From Pseudomonas yangonensis (GTDB lineage Bacteria > Pseudomonadota > Gammaproteobacteria > Pseudomonadales > Pseudomonadaceae), in NCBI RefSeq assembly GCF_009932725.1, contig NZ_BLJU01000002.1:744001-808000 (forward strand): DNA of 64,000 nt. Reading direction: 5' to 3'. Below the pieces are notes generated by a model that saw only the letters and a list, made by a program, of their open reading frames with translations, was not told the origin of the DNA and did not search any database. Shown here in pieces: positions 52,250-61,398 of this stretch. How positions within the stretch are numbered: position 1 is the first letter of the stretch; the number at the start of each line of letters is the position of its first letter. The translations under genes were made by a program, and so were the position numbers.

Positions 52250-53569
52250 TCACTTGGTGGCAATTCTCTCGCCCCAGGCTCGTGCTTTGGTGATCAGCTC
52301 GCCTTCGTCCATGCGCGTCAGGCGGCCATCCTCCAGCAGTTGTTTGCCGCCGACCCACAGGTGCTTCACGCAGTCGCGGCCGCTGGCGTAGATGAGTTGC
52401 GAAACCGGGTCGTAGATCGGTTGCTGGGCCAGGCCGGAAAGGTCGAAGGCGACGACATCGGCCAGTTTGCCCAGCTCCAGCGAGCCGGTCTGTGTCTCCA
52501 GGCCCAGTGCGCGAGCACCATTGAGGGTGGCCATGCGCAAGGCGCTGTGAGCATTGAGGGCAGTGGCAGAACCGGCGACGGCCTTGGCCAGAAGCGCCGC
52601 GGTGCGGGTTTCGCCTAGCAGGTCGAGATCGTTGTTGCTGGCCGCGCCATCAGTGCCGATAGCGACGTTGACGCCGGCCTGCCACAGGCGCTCGACCGGG
52701 CAGAAGCCGCTGGCCAGTTTCAGATTGGATTCCGGGCAATGCACGATATTGCAGTTGTGCTCCACCAGCAGCGCCAGGTCCTCGTCATCTATCTGCGCCA
52801 TGTGCACCGCCTGGAAGCGCGGGCCGAGCAGGCCGAGGCGTGCCAGGCGCGCCAGCGGGCGCTCGCCGTGCTTGGCAACGGCTTCGGCCACCTCCTGAGC
52901 GGTTTCGTGCACGTGCATATGAATGCCGGCATCCAGTTCATCAGCCAGCACGCGAATCTGCTCGAGCTTGTCGTCGCTCACCGTGTACGGCGCGTGGGGG
53001 CCGAAGGCGATGCGGATGCGTGGGTGTTGCTTGAGGTCATCGAACAGTTGCAGGCCCTTGCGCAGCGCCTCGGCAGCGTTGAGCGCGCCGGGCACCGGGA
53101 AGTCCAGTACGGGAACGGTGATTTGCGCGCGCACACCGGCGTTATGCACGCATTCGCAGGCTACCTGCGGGTAGAAGTACATGTCCGAGAAGCAGCTGAT
53201 GCCGCCCTTGATCTGCTCGGCGATCGCCAGGTCGGTGCCGTCGCGGACGAAATCCTCGTCGACCCACCGACCTTCGGCGGGCCAGATGTGCTCGTGCAGC
53301 CAGGTCATCAGCGGCAGGTCGTCGGCAATGCCGCGCAACAGTGTCATCGCCGCGTGGCCGTGGGCGTTGATCAGCCCCGGGGCGAGCAGGCATTGGGGGA
53401 GTTCCCGCACCTCCGTTGCCGGATGGCGCAGTGCCTCGGCCCGCGGCGCGATCAAGGCGATCTGCCCGTTGCGGATGCCCAGGCCATGATCGCGCAGCAC
53501 GACGCCGGCTGGCTCCACGGGCACCAGCCAGGTGGGCAGCAGCAACAGGTCGAGAGGGGCTTCGGGCAT
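52250..53569 (-). CDS. mtaD: 5-methylthioadenosine/SAH deaminase
   Basis: 439-residue TrzA/AtzA-type amidohydrolase. Metal ligands are in [25 protein letters not shown] and [15 protein letters not shown]. aeruginosa PA3170, in the same place beside ubiG, deaminates methylthioadenosine to methylthioinosine, the first step of its MTA salvage. It appears fully intact. It is divergent from mtnA, the gene for a later step, which is broken here. Confidence 0.9.
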   Translation of the reverse strand: MPEAPLDLLLLPTWLVPVEPAGVVLRDHGLGIRNGQIALIAPRAEALRHPATEVRELPQCLLAPGLINAHGHAAMTLLRGIADDLPLMTWLHEHIWPAEGRWVDEDFVRDGTDLAIAEQIKGGISCFSDMYFYPQVACECVHNAGVRAQITVPVLDFPVPGALNAAEALRKGLQLFDDLKQHPRIRIAFGPHAPYTVSDDKLEQIRVLADELDAGIHMHVHETAQEVAEAVAKHGERPLARLARLGLLGPRFQAVHMAQIDDEDLALLVEHNCNIVHCPESNLKLASGFCPVERLWQAGVNVAIGTDGAASNNDLDLLGETRTAALLAKAVAGSATALNAHSALRMATLNGARALGLETQTGSLELGKLADVVAFDLSGLAQQPIYDPVSQLIYASGRDCVKHLWVGGKQLLEDGRLTRMDEGELITKARAWGERIATK

Positions 53570-53682
53570 AGGCTGGGTCCGTGTGACTGGATCGGTCTGG
53601 GAAGGTCGCCAGTGTATAGATGAACGCGCGCAGCTTGAAGTCGTGAGGGCATGGCGGATTGTTCGGCTGGTGTCTGCTGGTC

Positions 53683-53734
53683 AGGGGCTGTTCCCGTTTC
53701 ATTCGCGGCTCGCGATGAAACAGGAACAGGCCCT
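53683..53734. repeat. Inverted repeat upstream of mtnA remnant
   Basis: AGGGGCTGTTCCCGTTTCAT and ATGAAACAGGAACAGGCCCT are 20-base arms with two mismatches around 12 bases. The right arm ends 3 bases before a TATAAT, so it overlaps the -35 region of mtnA. It has the look of a dispersed Pseudomonas hairpin. Confidence 0.7.
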
Positions 53735-53737
53735 AGG

Positions 53738-53743
53738 TATAAT
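53738..53743 (+). promoter_or_regulatory. Candidate -10 of mtnA
   Basis: A perfect TATAAT lies 34 bases before the mtnA ATG. At 17 bases upstream only ATGAAA is found, so the -35 is poor. The inverted repeat at 53683-53734 occupies that region. Confidence 0.4.
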
Positions 53744-53777
53744 CCGCGGCTTTTTGGCGGTTACAGGGTGGCGTGCG

Positions 53778-54859
53778 ATGCGCGAGCAATTGCTGGCGGT
53801 GGAGAAGGCTCAGGCGATCAAGTGGCGCGATGGCGCGTTGTATCTGATCGACCAGCGTCTGCTGCCGCATCGGCAGGTCTGGCTGCGCTTCGATACCGCT
53901 GCGGAGGTGGCCGATGCGATTCGCGACTTGGTGGTGCGCGGCGCATCGGCGATCGGTATTGCCTGTGCCTGTGCCTATGCGCTGGTGCTGGGTGCGCGCG
54001 CCCGGCTGCAGGCGGGGGGAGACTGGCGTGGGGCGCTGGAGGCGGACGTTGAACTTCTGGAGCGTTCGCATCCTGCGGCGGTATACCTGTCCAGGGCGCT
54101 ACAACGCATGCGTGAGCGTCTGGCGCGAATCAAGGATGGCGACGATGCCATCGCGCTGCTGGAGGCCGAGGCGGTCGGTATTCATGTCAGCGACCGTGAA
54201 GCGAATCTGGCCATGGCGCAGCTGGGTATGGAGCTGATCCGCAGGCATCAGGGCAATTCGCAGGTGTTGCTGACCCACGGCAATGCCGGTGCGCTGGCCA
54301 CGGGGGGCTTTGGCACGGCGCTTGGGGTGATCCGCGCGGCGCATCTCGAGGGGCTGATCGAGCACGTCTATGTCGGCGAAACCCGTCCGGTCTGCTGGGG
54401 GCGCGGCTGAGCGCCTGGGAGCTGGCCGGCGACGGCGTGTCGGTCAGTCTCAATGCCGATGCGGCGGTGGCACACTTGATGAAAGCCAAGGGCGTCACCT
54501 GGGTGATCCTCGGCGCAGAGCGCATCGCCGCCAATGGTGATGTGGTCAATACCATCGGCACCTATCAGTTGGCGGTCAATGCCATGCATCACGGCGTGCG
54601 CCTGATGGTGGTCGCGCCGAGCTCGACCATCGACATGGGGCTTGAGAGCGGTGAGGACATCCTGCTCGAAGAGCGTGACGGGCGCGAGTTGCTGGAGGTG
54701 GCGGGGCAGGTAGTGGCCGCGGAGGTGCATGCCCTCAATCCGGCCTTCGACGTGACGCCTGCCGATCTGGTTGACTACATCGTGACCGAGAAGGGTGTAG
54801 TCGAACGTCCCGATAGCGCCAAGCTGGCGCAACTGATGTGCCGCAAGCGTCTGCATTGA
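53778..54859 (+). pseudogene. mtnA: mtnA remnant, frameshifted methylthioribose-1-P isomerase
   Basis: Homologue of MtnA, which converts methylthioribose-1-phosphate to methylthioribulose-1-phosphate in methionine salvage. The first frame reads from [19 protein letters not shown] to [10 protein letters not shown] and stops at 54410. The homologous remainder ([12 protein letters not shown] ... [13 protein letters not shown]) continues in another frame from about 54401. Between ETRP and ARL there are 11 bases where 12 are expected, so one base is missing near 54390-54400. Independent of that, the catalytic Cys of THCNAG is Gly (codon 54279), the Asp of GADRI is Glu (54518), and RGAPAIG reads RGASAIG. 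Corrected length would be ~360 residues, normal for the family. Confidence 0.88.
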
Positions 54860-54904
54860 GCTGGCCGTCCAGGCCCCTTTGCGGGGTAGGTGTGTGGCAC
54901 GCTT

Positions 54905-54913
54905 TGTGATAAT
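54905..54913 (+). promoter_or_regulatory. Candidate extended -10 promoter of gyrA
   Basis: TGTGATAAT fits the extended -10 form (TGn plus TATAAT-like). It lies 170 bases before the gyrA start, implying a long leader; no good -35 is visible. The remaining 224-bp gap shows no other clear signal. Confidence 0.35.
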
Positions 54914-55083
54914 CTCCGGCAGTTTTCAAGGGGGCTGACCACAGCCACCTTCACTGCATCGAATCGTGACATAACTCGTTGATTTGTCGTGAGTCGCTGA
55001 TGGCCTGACGCTATCGCGACGTGCTCCATGGCGTTCCGGAAGAATGACGCGGAGTTTCACCAGAAAAAGGAACCAGGCTTCTC

Positions 55084-57852
55084 ATGGGCGAACTGGCCAA
55101 AGAAATCCTCCCGGTCAATATCGAAGACGAGCTGAAACAGTCCTACCTCGACTACGCAATGAGCGTGATCGTCGGTCGTGCGCTGCCGGATGCGCGCGAT
55201 GGCTTGAAGCCGGTCCACCGTCGTGTGCTCTACGCCATGAGCGAGTTGGGCAACGACTGGAACAAGCCCTACAAGAAATCCGCCCGTGTGGTCGGTGACG
55301 TGATCGGTAAATACCACCCGCACGGCGACATCGCGGTATACGACACCATCGTGCGTATGGCACAGGACTTCTCCCTGCGCTATCTGCTGGTCGACGGCCA
55401 GGGCAACTTCGGTTCGGTGGACGGCGACAACGCCGCGGCCATGCGATACACCGAAGTGCGCATGACCAAGCTGGCGCATGAGCTGCTGGCCGACCTGGAC
55501 AAGGAAACCGTCGACTGGGTGCCCAACTACGACGGCACCGAACAGATCCCGGCTGTCATGCCGACCAAGGTGCCGAACCTGCTGGTCAATGGTTCTTCCG
55601 GTATCGCCGTGGGCATGGCCACCAATATCCCGCCGCACAACCTCTCCGAGGTGATCGATGGCTGTCTGGCGCTGATCGACAACGCCGACCTGACCGTCGA
55701 TGACCTGATGCAGTACATCCCGGGCCCGGACTTCCCTACTGCGGGCATCATCAACGGCCGTGCCGGGATCATCGAGGCCTATCGTACCGGCCGTGGGCGC
55801 ATCTACATCCGCGCCCGTGTCGAGGTCGAGGACATCGACAAGGTTGGCGGTCGCCAGCAGCTGGTGGTCACCGAGCTGCCTTACCAGCTGAACAAGGCGC
55901 GCCTGATCGAGAAGATCGCCGAGCTGGTCAAAGAGAAGAAGATCGAAGGCATTACCGAGCTGCGTGACGAGTCCGACAAGGACGGCATGCGCGTGGTGAT
56001 CGAACTGCGTCGCGGCGAAGTGCCGGACGTGGTGCTGAACAACCTGTACGCCCAGACCCAGATGCAGAGCGTGTTTGGCATCAACGTGGTGGCGCTGGTT
56101 GACGGTCAGCCCAAGACCATGAACCTCAAGGACATGCTCGAGGTGTTCGTCCGTCACCGCCGTGAAGTGGTGACCCGTCGCACCGTCTACGAGCTGCGCA
56201 AGGCGCGTGAGCGTGGCCACATCCTCGAAGGTCAGGCGGTGGCGCTGTCCAACATCGATCCGGTGATCGAACTGATCAAAGCCTCGCCGACCCCGGCCGA
56301 AGCGAAGGAGCGCCTGCTCGCCACTGCCTGGGAATCCAGCGCGGTGGAAGCCATGGTCGAGCGCGCTGGCGCCGACTCCTGCCGCCCGGAAGGGCTGGAT
56401 GAGCAGTACGGTCTGCGTGACGGCAAGTACTACCTGTCGCCGGAGCAGGCTCAGGCCATTCTGGAGCTGCGTCTGCACCGCCTGACCGGTCTGGAGCACG
56501 AGAAGCTGCTGGCCGAGTACCAGGAAATTCTCGCTCTGATCGGCGAGCTGATCCGTATCCTGACCAGCCCCGAGCGTCTGATGGAAGTCATCCGCGAGGA
56601 GCTGGAAAAGGTCAAGGCCGAGTTCGGCGACAAGCGTCGTACCGAGATCATCGCTTCGCGTCAGGACCTGACCATTGCCGATCTGATCACCGAAGAAGAG
56701 CGTGTCGTCACCATCTCCCACGGCGGCTACGCCAAGAGCCAGCCGCTGGCCGCCTACGAGGCGCAGCGTCGCGGTGGCAAGGGCAAATCCGCCACCGGGG
56801 TGAAGGACGAGGACTACGTCGAGCACCTGCTGGTGGCCAACAGCCACGCGACCCTGCTGCTGTTCTCCAGCAAAGGCAAGGTCTATTGGCTGCGCACCTT
56901 CGAAATTCCCGAAGCCTCGCGTACTGCGCGCGGCCGTCCGCTGGTCAATCTGCTGCCGCTGGACGAGGGTGAGCGCATCACCGCGATGCTGCAGATCGAT
57001 CTCGAAGCGCTGCAACAGAGCGCAGGTGCAGACGAAGACCTGGACGATGAAGGCGTGGTGATCGAAGGCGAAGCCACCGAGGTGGTCGAGGCCGAGGAGG
57101 TCGAAGAAGTCGAGGGTGAAACGCCCGAGCTCGTCGCCGAACCGACTGGCGCTTTCATCTTCATGGCTACCGCCTTCGGTACCGTGAAGAAAACCCCGCT
57201 GGTGCAGTTCAGCCGTCCACGCAGTGCCGGCCTGATCGCGCTGAAGCTGGAAGAGGGCGACACCCTGATCGCTGCTGCCATCACCGATGGTGCCAAGGAA
57301 GTCATGCTGTTCTCCGATGCCGGCAAGGTGCTGCGTTTCGCCGAGAGCAAGGTGCGCACCATGGGCCGTACCGCACGCGGCGTACGCGGCATGCGTCTGG
57401 GCAAGGATCAGCAGCTGATCTCCATGTTGATCCCCGAGTCTGGCGCGCAGATCCTCACCGCTTCGGAGCGCGGCTTCGGCAAGCGTACGGGGCTGGGTAA
57501 GTTCCCGCGTCGCGGCCGCGGCGGCCAGGGCGTTATCGCCATGGTCACCAGCGAGCGTAACGGCAAGCTGGTCGGCGCCATCCAGGTGCAGGACGGCGAG
57601 GAAATCATGCTGATTTCCGACCAGGGCACCCTGGTGCGTACCCGTGTCGACGAAGTGTCCAGCTCGGGCCGTAATACCCAGGGTGTGACCCTGATCAAGC
57701 TGGCCAAGGACGAGACCCTGGTCGGCCTGGAGCGCGTACAGGAGCCGACTCCGGTAGAAGATGACGAGCTGGTGGAAGGCGAAGAGGGCGCGGAAGTTGC
57801 CGAAAGCACCGACGCACCGATCACCGACGCCGAGGAAGGCAGCGAGGAATAA
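55084..57852 (+). CDS. gyrA: DNA gyrase subunit A, with Ile at position 83
   Basis: 922-residue gyrase A subunit that cuts and reseals DNA during negative supercoiling. The breakage-reunion domain holds the catalytic Tyr in [11 protein letters not shown]. The C-terminal beta-pinwheel carries the GyrA box (QRRGGKG), and a typical Pseudomonas acidic insert (~residues 650-690) and acidic tail are present. In the quinolone-resistance region the sequence is [13 protein letters not shown]. Residue 83 is Ile (ATC, 55330-55332) where susceptible P. aeruginosa has Thr; Asp87 is unchanged. AAGGAA lies upstream of the ATG. Neighbouring order mtnA-gyrA-serC is conserved. Confidence 0.97.
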   Translation: MGELAKEILPVNIEDELKQSYLDYAMSVIVGRALPDARDGLKPVHRRVLYAMSELGNDWNKPYKKSARVVGDVIGKYHPHGDIAVYDTIVRMAQDFSLRYLLVDGQGNFGSVDGDNAAAMRYTEVRMTKLAHELLADLDKETVDWVPNYDGTEQIPAVMPTKVPNLLVNGSSGIAVGMATNIPPHNLSEVIDGCLALIDNADLTVDDLMQYIPGPDFPTAGIINGRAGIIEAYRTGRGRIYIRARVEVEDIDKVGGRQQLVVTELPYQLNKARLIEKIAELVKEKKIEGITELRDESDKDGMRVVIELRRGEVPDVVLNNLYAQTQMQSVFGINVVALVDGQPKTMNLKDMLEVFVRHRREVVTRRTVYELRKARERGHILEGQAVALSNIDPVIELIKASPTPAEAKERLLATAWESSAVEAMVERAGADSCRPEGLDEQYGLRDGKYYLSPEQAQAILELRLHRLTGLEHEKLLAEYQEILALIGELIRILTSPERLMEVIREELEKVKAEFGDKRRTEIIASRQDLTIADLITEEERVVTISHGGYAKSQPLAAYEAQRRGGKGKSATGVKDEDYVEHLLVANSHATLLLFSSKGKVYWLRTFEIPEASRTARGRPLVNLLPLDEGERITAMLQIDLEALQQSAGADEDLDDEGVVIEGEATEVVEAEEVEEVEGETPELVAEPTGAFIFMATAFGTVKKTPLVQFSRPRSAGLIALKLEEGDTLIAAAITDGAKEVMLFSDAGKVLRFAESKVRTMGRTARGVRGMRLGKDQQLISMLIPESGAQILTASERGFGKRTGLGKFPRRGRGGQGVIAMVTSERNGKLVGAIQVQDGEEIMLISDQGTLVRTRVDEVSSSGRNTQGVTLIKLAKDETLVGLERVQEPTPVEDDELVEGEEGAEVAESTDAPITDAEEGSEE

Positions 57853-57864
57853 AGTTGGGCTCCG

Positions 57865-57946
57865 TGGGAGGGGTTTTGGCTGCGACTGTCGCCGCTAAAG
57901 CGCCTCCCATGGAGACCGGGATGGGTTGAGCGCAGCGATACCCATC
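57865..57946. repeat. Two small palindromes between gyrA and serC
   Basis: TGGGAGGGGTTTTGGC (57865-57880) faces GCCGCTAAAGCGCCTCCCA (57891-57909), a diverged relative of the GTAGGAGCGG family. GATGGGT (57920-57926) faces ACCCATC (57940-57946). Either may stabilise the gyrA 3' end. Confidence 0.65.
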
Positions 57947-58008
57947 GGCAAGCGGTGTGACATGCCATCGCCTGGTGGTGGCGTTCTGTGAATCTGAGAG
58001 AGACAGAC

Positions 58009-59094
58009 GTGAGCAAGCGAGCTTTTAACTTCTGCGCCGGCCCGGCCGCGCTGCCGACCGCTGTACTGCAACGCGCCCAGGCCGAGATGCTCGACTGGCA
58101 GGGCAAGGGCCTGTCGGTGATGGAGATGAGCCATCGCAGCGACGATTACGTGGCCATCGCCAGCCAGGCCGAGCAGGACCTGCGTGATCTGCTCGCCGTG
58201 CCCAATGACTACAAGGTGCTGTTCCTGCAGGGCGGCGCGAGCCAGCAGTTCGCCGAGATTCCGCTGAACCTGCTGCCGGAAGACGGCGTGGCGGATTACG
58301 TCGAGACTGGCATCTGGTCGAAGAAGGCCATCGAGGAAGCCCGTCGCTACGGCGCCATCAATGTCGCCGCCAGCGCCAAGGCACACGACTATTTCGCCAT
58401 TCCCGGGCAGAACGACTGGCAGCTGTCGAAGAATGCCGCCTACGTGCACTACTGCAGCAACGAAACCATCGGCGGTCTGCAGTTCGACTGGGTACCGCAG
58501 ACCGGCGACATCCCGCTGGTGGTGGATATGTCTTCGGACATCCTTTCGCGGCCCATCGAGGTGTCCCAGTTCGGCCTGATCTATGCCGGTGCGCAGAAGA
58601 ACATCGGCCCCAGCGGCCTGGTGGTGGTAATCGTCCGTGAGGACCTGCTCGGCCGTGCCCGCAGCGCCTGCCCGACCATGCTCGACTACAAGATCTCGGC
58701 CGATAACGGCTCGATGTACAACACCCCGGCCACCTATTCCTGGTACCTGTCCGGCCTGGTGTTCCAGTGGCTGAAGGAGCAGGGCGGTGTCGAGGCCATG
58801 GAGCGTATCAATCGCGCCAAGAAGGACCTGCTGTACAAGACCATCGACAGCAGCGATTTCTACAGCAACCCTATCGCTCACAACGCACGCTCCTGGATGA
58901 ACGTGCCGTTCCGTTTGGCTGACGAAAAGCTGGACAAGGCCTTCCTCGCCGGCGCCGATGAGCGCGGTCTGCTCAACCTCAAGGGCCATCGTTCGGTCGG
59001 GGGCATGCGTGCCTCCATCTACAACGCCGTCGGCCTGGATGCGGTCGAGGCGCTGGTGGCCTACATGGTCGAGTTCGAGAAGGAGCATGGCTGA
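58009..59094 (+). CDS. serC: Phosphoserine aminotransferase SerC
   Basis: 361-residue class V PLP aminotransferase of serine synthesis, and also of pyridoxal phosphate synthesis. It begins SKRAFNFCAGPAALPTAVL. The Schiff-base Lys is in GLIYAGAQKNIGPSGLVV, and the conserved EMSHRSDDY and SVGGMRASIYNAV motifs are present. The start is GTG 58009 (GAGAGA upstream), matching the family N-terminus; an in-frame GTG at 57988 would add seven residues. pheA follows immediately. Confidence 0.96.
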   Translation: MSKRAFNFCAGPAALPTAVLQRAQAEMLDWQGKGLSVMEMSHRSDDYVAIASQAEQDLRDLLAVPNDYKVLFLQGGASQQFAEIPLNLLPEDGVADYVETGIWSKKAIEEARRYGAINVAASAKAHDYFAIPGQNDWQLSKNAAYVHYCSNETIGGLQFDWVPQTGDIPLVVDMSSDILSRPIEVSQFGLIYAGAQKNIGPSGLVVVIVREDLLGRARSACPTMLDYKISADNGSMYNTPATYSWYLSGLVFQWLKEQGGVEAMERINRAKKDLLYKTIDSSDFYSNPIAHNARSWMNVPFRLADEKLDKAFLAGADERGLLNLKGHRSVGGMRASIYNAVGLDAVEALVAYMVEFEKEHG

Positions 59095-59095
59095 C

Positions 59096-60190
59096 ATGTC
59101 GGAGCAGGAACTGCAGGCGCTGCGTGTGCGCATCGATAATCTCGATGAGCGCATTCTCGAGCTGATCAGCGACCGCGCGCGCTGCGCCGAAGAAGTGGCG
59201 CGGGTGAAAATGAAGGAACTGAAGGAAGGCGAGTCGCCGGTCTTCTACCGCCCTGAGCGCGAGGCTCAGGTGCTCAAGCGCATCATGGAGCGCAACCAGG
59301 GCCCGCTGGGTAACGAGGAGATGGCGCGGCTGTTCCGCGAAATCATGTCCTCCTGCCTGGCCCTGGAGAACCCGCTGAAGGTTGCCTACCTCGGCCCCGA
59401 GGGCACCTTCAGTCAGGCCGCGGCGATGAAGCACTTCGGCCACGCCGTGATCAGCGTGCCGATGGCGGCCATCGACGAGGTGTTCCGCGAGGTGGCTGCC
59501 GGTGCGGTGAACTTCGGCGTGGTGCCGGTGGAAAACTCCACCGAAGGCGCAATCAACCACACCCTGGACAGCTTCCTCGAGCACGATATGGTGATCTGTG
59601 GTGAGGTGGAGCTGCGCATCCACCATCATCTGCTGGTAGGCGAGACCACCAAGACCGACAAGATCACCCGCATCTATTCTCATGCCCAGTCGCTGGCGCA
59701 GTGCCGCAAGTGGCTGGATGCGCACTACCCGAACGTCGAGCGCGTGGCGGTCTCCAGCAACGCCGACGCCGCCAAGCGGGTCAAGAGCGAATGGAACAGC
59801 GCGGCCATCGCCGGCGATATGGCCGCCAATCTGTATGGCCTGACCAAGCTGGCCGAGAAGATCGAAGATCGCCCGGACAACTCCACGCGATTCCTTATTA
59901 TCGGCAGTCAGGAAGTGCCGCCGACCGGCGACGACAAGACCTCGATCATCGTCTCCATGCGTAACAAGCCGGGCGCGCTGCATGAACTGCTGGTGCCGTT
60001 CCATAACAACGGCATCGACCTGACCCGCATCGAGACCCGTCCGTCGCGCAGCGGCAAGTGGACCTACGTGTTCTTCATCGACTTCATCGGCCACCACCGT
60101 GATCCGCTGATCAAGGATGTGCTGGAAAAGCTCGCGCAGGAGGCCGTGGCACTGAAGGTGCTGGGCTCCTATCCCAAGGCGGTGTTGTAA
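59096..60190 (+). CDS. pheA: PheA: chorismate mutase-prephenate dehydratase
   Basis: 364-residue bifunctional enzyme of phenylalanine synthesis. The AroQ-type mutase domain covers about 1-90 (LRVRIDNLDERILELISDRA). The prephenate dehydratase domain runs from about 95 to 280 (VAYLGPEGTFSQAAAMKHFG, NFGVVPVENSTEGAINHTLD), and an ACT regulatory domain follows from about 290 (NKPGALHELLVPFHNNGIDLTRIE with the GALH and ESRP-like ETRP motifs). ATG 59096 has AAGGAG 9-10 bases upstream inside serC; ATG 59087 would sit one base from it. Confidence 0.96.
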   Translation: MSEQELQALRVRIDNLDERILELISDRARCAEEVARVKMKELKEGESPVFYRPEREAQVLKRIMERNQGPLGNEEMARLFREIMSSCLALENPLKVAYLGPEGTFSQAAAMKHFGHAVISVPMAAIDEVFREVAAGAVNFGVVPVENSTEGAINHTLDSFLEHDMVICGEVELRIHHHLLVGETTKTDKITRIYSHAQSLAQCRKWLDAHYPNVERVAVSSNADAAKRVKSEWNSAAIAGDMAANLYGLTKLAEKIEDRPDNSTRFLIIGSQEVPPTGDDKTSIIVSMRNKPGALHELLVPFHNNGIDLTRIETRPSRSGKWTYVFFIDFIGHHRDPLIKDVLEKLAQEAVALKVLGSYPKAVL

Positions 60191-60199
60191 CCCGCGCCC

Positions 60200-60251
60200 T
60201 TGTAGGAGCGGCTTTTGGTCGCGATATTCGCGACTGAAGTCGCTCCTACAA
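60200..60251. repeat. REP-type palindrome (GTAGGAGCGGC class)
   Basis: TTGTAGGAGCG (60200-60210) and CGCTCCTACAA (60241-60251) with inner GGTCGCGATATTCGCGACT pairing. It lies between pheA and hisC inside the probable operon. Confidence 0.85.
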
Positions 60252-60288
60252 AGCCTGTGGCGCTCGGTCGAGACAATGAGGTTGTGTA

Positions 60289-61398
60289 ATGACTTGCGAT
60301 TTCCTGACCCTGGCCCAGCCAGGCGTACAAAAGCTGTCCCCCTACGTACCAGGCAAGCCAGTCGATGAGCTGGCTCGTGAACTGGGGCTCGATCCGGCCG
60401 GTATCGTCAAACTGGCCAGCAACGAGAATCCGCTCGGCCCCAGCGACAAGGCACTGGCGGCGATTCGTGCCGAGCTGGACGAGCTGACTCGCTACCCGGA
60501 TGGCAATGGCTTCACCCTCAAATCCGCCTTGGCTGATCGCTACGCTGTCGATGCGGCGCAAGTCACCTTGGGCAATGGCTCCAACGACATTCTCGAACTG
60601 GTCGCTCGTGCTTATCTGGCGCCTGGCCTGAACGCCGTTTTCAGCGACTATGCCTTTGCTGTTTACCCCATCGCTACCCAGGCGGTCGGCGCCCAGGGCA
60701 AGGTGGTGCCGGCCAGGGACTATGGTCACGACCTGGACGCCATGCTGGCGGCCATCGACGACAAGACGCGCGTGGTGTTCATCGCCAACCCCAACAACCC
60801 GACCGGGACCTGGTTCGGCCCTGAGGCACTGGAGGCCTTCCTGGCCAAGGTGCCTGAGTCGGTACTGGTAGTGCTGGACGAGGCATACATCGAGTACGCC
60901 GAAGGCGACGAACTGCCGGACGGCCTCGAGTATCTGGCGCGTTATCCCAATCTGCTGGTCTCGCGCACCTTTTCCAAGGCCTATGGCCTGGCATCGTTGC
61001 GGGTCGGTTACGCGATCAGCTCGCCAGCCATCGCCGATGTGCTCAACCGTGTACGCCAGCCGTTCAACGTCAACAGCCTGGCTCTGGCCGCTGCCTGCGC
61101 TGCGCTGAGTGACACCGACTACCTGGCCGAAAGTCGCCGTCTCAACGAAGCCGGCATGCAGCAGCTGGAAGATGGCTTACGCGCCCTGGGCCTCGGCTGG
61201 ATTCCCTCCAAAGCAAACTTCATCGCCGTCGACTTCGGCCGCGATACCGCTGCGATCAACCAGGCACTGCTGCGTGAAGGGGTGATCGTGCGGCCAATGG
61301 CCGGTTACCGCATGCCCAACTTCCTGCGGGTCTCCATCGGTCTGCCGAGAGAGAATGCACGTTTCCTCGATGCTCTGGCCTCGGTGCTGTCCGCGTGA
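60289..61398 (+). CDS. hisC: Histidinol-phosphate aminotransferase, HisC2 type
   Basis: 369-residue class I/II PLP aminotransferase. N-terminal LSPYVPGKPVDELARELGLD and KLASNENPLGPS, nucleotide-like NPNNPTGTW, and the PLP Lys in SRTFSKAYGLASLRVGY. In this gene neighbourhood (between pheA and tyrA-aroA) it corresponds to hisC2 of P. aeruginosa, which may also transaminate aromatic 2-oxo acids. It overlaps the next gene by 4 bases (GTGA). Confidence 0.94.
   Translation: MTCDFLTLAQPGVQKLSPYVPGKPVDELARELGLDPAGIVKLASNENPLGPSDKALAAIRAELDELTRYPDGNGFTLKSALADRYAVDAAQVTLGNGSNDILELVARAYLAPGLNAVFSDYAFAVYPIATQAVGAQGKVVPARDYGHDLDAMLAAIDDKTRVVFIANPNNPTGTWFGPEALEAFLAKVPESVLVVLDEAYIEYAEGDELPDGLEYLARYPNLLVSRTFSKAYGLASLRVGYAISSPAIADVLNRVRQPFNVNSLALAAACAALSDTDYLAESRRLNEAGMQQLEDGLRALGLGWIPSKANFIAVDFGRDTAAINQALLREGVIVRPMAGYRMPNFLRVSIGLPRENARFLDALASVLSA

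Noticed and set aside
54410..54436. Programmed ribosomal frameshift in mtnA
   Set aside because: No slippery heptamer or downstream pseudoknot seen near 54390-54400, and MtnA is a single-frame protein in other bacteria. The substitutions at key residues point to decay instead.
55057..57015. Very long antisense open frame opposite gyrA
   Set aside because: Produced by GC-rich codon bias on the opposite strand; no family resemblance and fully inside gyrA. Similar long antisense frames opposite tyrA-aroA (61305-63599), pheA and mtaD were dropped for the same reason.
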